From Desulfobacteraceae bacterium (GTDB lineage: Bacteria; Desulfobacterota; Desulfobacteria; Desulfobacterales; Desulfobacteraceae): DNA of 8,566 nt. Shown piece after piece: positions 6,955 to 8,566 of the stretch; position 1 is the first letter of the stretch, and each line of letters starts with the position of its first letter. Under the pieces are notes generated by a model, which was given only the letters and a program-made list of their open reading frames with translations, made no database searches and was not told the DNA's origin. A program made the translations under genes and the position numbers. The stretch spans positions 1 to 8,566 of the forward strand of contig PIVQ01000283.1 in the NCBI GenBank assembly GCA_003354055.1, read 5' to 3'.

Positions 6955-7908
6955 GTGGCCTTTAATTTTTTTAAGAAAAAAGAAAACACACCAGAACCCA
7001 CAGATGACACCGGACTGTTTTCAAAATTGAAAACAGGGCTTTCAAAAACCCGACAGGTATTAAACACTGATGTTACCCAATTATTTGCCAGCACAACGGC
7101 CATTAATGATGAGCTGTTTGATGAACTTGAAGAACTGCTGATAACAGCTGACCTTGGTGTTGATATCACCATGGATATGATGGAACGGATTCGCAAAAAA
7201 GCCAAAAAGCTGGAAACCGGAGAACAGCTCAAAGCGGTACTTAAAGAAGAGCTTTTGGAATTGTTTTCTCCCGCACCTGAGCCGATTACCCCAACTAAGC
7301 CCCATATCATCATGATGGTGGGCGTTAACGGGACCGGCAAGACCACGACTCTTGGAAAACTTGCCATGCGTCATGTTAAAGAGGGGAAAAAAGTCTTGAT
7401 TGCCGCAGCCGACACTTTCAGGGCAGCAGCCATTGAGCAGGTTGAAATCTGGGCAGACCGGGCCAATGCCGGTATTGTCAAACACAAGGAAGGGGCTGAT
7501 CCGGCTGCCGTGGCCTATGACGCTGTGGAGGCCTCCATGGCCCGCGATGTGGATGTGGTATTGATCGACACGGCAGGAAGGCTTCATACCCAGAAAAATC
7601 TTATGGAGGAGTTGAAAAAAATCAAACGCTCCATTGATAAAAAGTTAAAAGGGGCACCCCACGAAGTCATGATGGTCATAGATGCCACAACCGGCCAGAA
7701 TGCTATTGCACAGGCAAAGATTTTCAACGATGCCGTAGGCCTTACCCGGATTGCCGTCACCAAACTGGATGGGACTGCCAAAGGCGGGATTGTCGCGGCG
7801 GTGTCATCTACCATGAATCTTCCCATTTCTCATATAGGCGTGGGTGAGTGCATAGAGGATCTTCAGGATTTTGATGCCCAAAGATTTGTCGATGCTCTGT
7901 TTGATTGA
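6955..7908 (+). CDS. ftsY: FtsY, signal recognition particle receptor GTPase
   Basis: Docks SRP-bound ribosomes at the inner membrane and, with Ffh, hydrolyses GTP to hand nascent membrane proteins to SecYEG. Seen: 317 residues. A short basic/acidic N-terminal stretch (1-18, MAFNFFKKK then a few acidic residues) replaces the long acidic A domain of E. coli FtsY. The N domain begins at about 20 (LFSKLKTGLSKTR). GTPase motifs are P-loop GVNGTGKTT (123-131), DTFRAAA (153-159), DTAGR (205-209), TKLDGTAKGG (269-278) and GVGE (295-298). TKLD gives guanine specificity, and the paired DTFRAAA/DTAGR motifs mark the SRP GTPase family. FtsY rather than Ffh is called because there is no methionine-rich M domain and the protein ends soon after the G domain. 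The start is GTG with AGGAG nine bases upstream. It is followed 35 bases later by a sensor gene, with no terminator between. Confidence 0.97.
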   Translation: MAFNFFKKKENTPEPTDDTGLFSKLKTGLSKTRQVLNTDVTQLFASTTAINDELFDELEELLITADLGVDITMDMMERIRKKAKKLETGEQLKAVLKEELLELFSPAPEPITPTKPHIIMMVGVNGTGKTTTLGKLAMRHVKEGKKVLIAAADTFRAAAIEQVEIWADRANAGIVKHKEGADPAAVAYDAVEASMARDVDVVLIDTAGRLHTQKNLMEELKKIKRSIDKKLKGAPHEVMMVIDATTGQNAIAQAKIFNDAVGLTRIAVTKLDGTAKGGIVAAVSSTMNLPISHIGVGECIEDLQDFDAQRFVDALFD

Positions 7909-7943
7909 TTTTAAAATTATAAACTCAGGTTAAGGAAAAACCG

Positions 7944-8566
7944 ATGGTCTCCATACGAACAAAACTCATAGTCTGTTTGAGTATTATTCTTTTGACCGGT
8001 TTTTTCTTGACCAACTTTTTTTCATACACGGCCTCCAGGAAATCCGTACGGACCAGTATTATTGAAAACAGCCTCCCCCTATCCAGGGACAATATTTATT
8101 CGGAGATCCAGCGGGATCTGACCCGTCCTATTTTTGTATCTTCTCTCATGGCCAATGATACCTTTTTAAAAGACTGGGTCTTGACCGGTGAAAAGGATAC
8201 TACACGGATCCGGAAATACCTTGAGGAAATCAAAGGACAATACGGATTTTCAAGCGTATTTTTTGTCTCTGAAGCCAGTCGCAACTATTACCATTTCGAT
8301 GGAGTTTTAAAACGGATTTCACCTGAGGACGACCATGATATCTGGTACTATGACTTCAAAGAAAAAGGGGTTGACTACGACCTTGATGTGGATACAAATG
8401 AAGCCTCCAGAAACCACTTGACTGTCTTTATAAACCACAGATTAACCGACTATGACGGACAATTCTTAGGTATTGTCGGCGTCGGCCTCGATTTTGACCG
8501 TGTTGCCACCCTGCTCGACGACTACCAGGGTAAGTACAATCGAAGTGTATACATGGTTGATCCCAA
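7944..8566 (+). CDS. Membrane sensor protein with dCache-like extracellular domain (3' partial), output domain unknown
   Basis: The frame runs from ATG 7944-7946 to the window edge without a stop (207 codons), so the gene is cut off. Seen: a basic start (MVSIRTK), one hydrophobic helix at about residues 8-28, then a probable periplasmic region from about 30 to the end. A long helix (about 35-65) leads into a Cache-like fold: FSSVFFVSE (102-110), DIWYYDF (132-138) and a closing segment FLGIVGVGLDF (174-184). This resembles the double-Cache sensors of bacterial diguanylate cyclases, kinases and chemoreceptors. In my recollection it is closest to sensor-domain diguanylate cyclases, but no GGDEF, kinase or chemoreceptor domain is visible here, so the output is not claimed. 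The ligand is unknown. AAGGA (7932-7936) seven bases upstream supports the start. It is 35 bases after ftsY, so cotranscription is possible. Confidence 0.82.
   Translation, partial: MVSIRTKLIVCLSIILLTGFFLTNFFSYTASRKSVRTSIIENSLPLSRDNIYSEIQRDLTRPIFVSSLMANDTFLKDWVLTGEKDTTRIRKYLEEIKGQYGFSSVFFVSEASRNYYHFDGVLKRISPEDDHDIWYYDFKEKGVDYDLDVDTNEASRNHLTVFINHRLTDYDGQFLGIVGVGLDFDRVATLLDDYQGKYNRSVYMVDP

Noticed and set aside
6873..7367. 164-residue serine-rich minus-strand ORF
   Set aside because: Antisense to the start of ftsY; the low-complexity Ser/Val composition is typical of a shadow frame.
7081..7587. 168-residue minus-strand ORF
   Set aside because: Antisense to the FtsY GTPase domain, whose motifs are all intact on the plus strand.
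8096..8284. 62-residue minus-strand ORF
   Set aside because: Opposite the sensor gene, which has a good start, ribosome site, transmembrane helix and continuous frame.
1..8566. CRISPR arrays, insertion sequences, tRNA genes, phage or defence genes
   Set aside because: No regularly spaced repeats, transposase motifs, tRNA-like folds or defence-type proteins were seen on either strand.

Overview
The window looks like chromosomal core DNA from a sulfate-reducing deltaproteobacterium (Desulfobacterota), probably near the Desulfobacter/Desulfobacula group. This assignment is inference. It rests on the ahbC-hemB-ahbD order of the siroheme-dependent heme pathway known from sulfate reducers, a long-type pyrophosphate phosphofructokinase, and several signalling proteins. 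No rRNA or other phylogenetic marker was available to test it.

Layout. Bases 1-3214 (+) carry a tightly packed alternative heme operon: ahbC (5' end off the window), hemB and ahbD. Both junctions are 1-base stop/start overlaps (TAATG and TGATG), so translation is probably coupled. HemB makes porphobilinogen at the start of tetrapyrrole synthesis. AhbC and AhbD are radical SAM enzymes for the last two steps, from didecarboxysiroheme to Fe-coproporphyrin III to heme b. A strong bidirectional hairpin terminator (3230-3267) separates this operon from the convergent minus-strand pair.

Bases 3285-6800 (-) carry a two-gene unit. A cytoplasmic GGDEF diguanylate cyclase comes first in transcription, followed 24 bases later by a PPi-dependent phosphofructokinase. 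This places a c-di-GMP enzyme next to a central carbon enzyme.

Bases 6801-6954 are a divergent intergenic region with a perfect 8-bp inverted repeat and a sigma70-like promoter candidate. Rightward, ftsY (the signal recognition particle receptor, GTG start, short acidic domain) is followed 35 bases later by the 5' part of a membrane sensor gene. That gene has one N-terminal transmembrane helix and a dCache-like extracellular domain, and it runs off the right edge, so its output domain is not visible.

No mobile element, CRISPR array, tRNA, rRNA, phage gene or sign of recent transfer was seen. The genes belong to recognisable families and I found no clear new system. The points most worth following are the diguanylate cyclase/PPi-PFK pairing, the unassigned helical N-terminal region of that cyclase, and the inverted repeat in the divergent promoter region.
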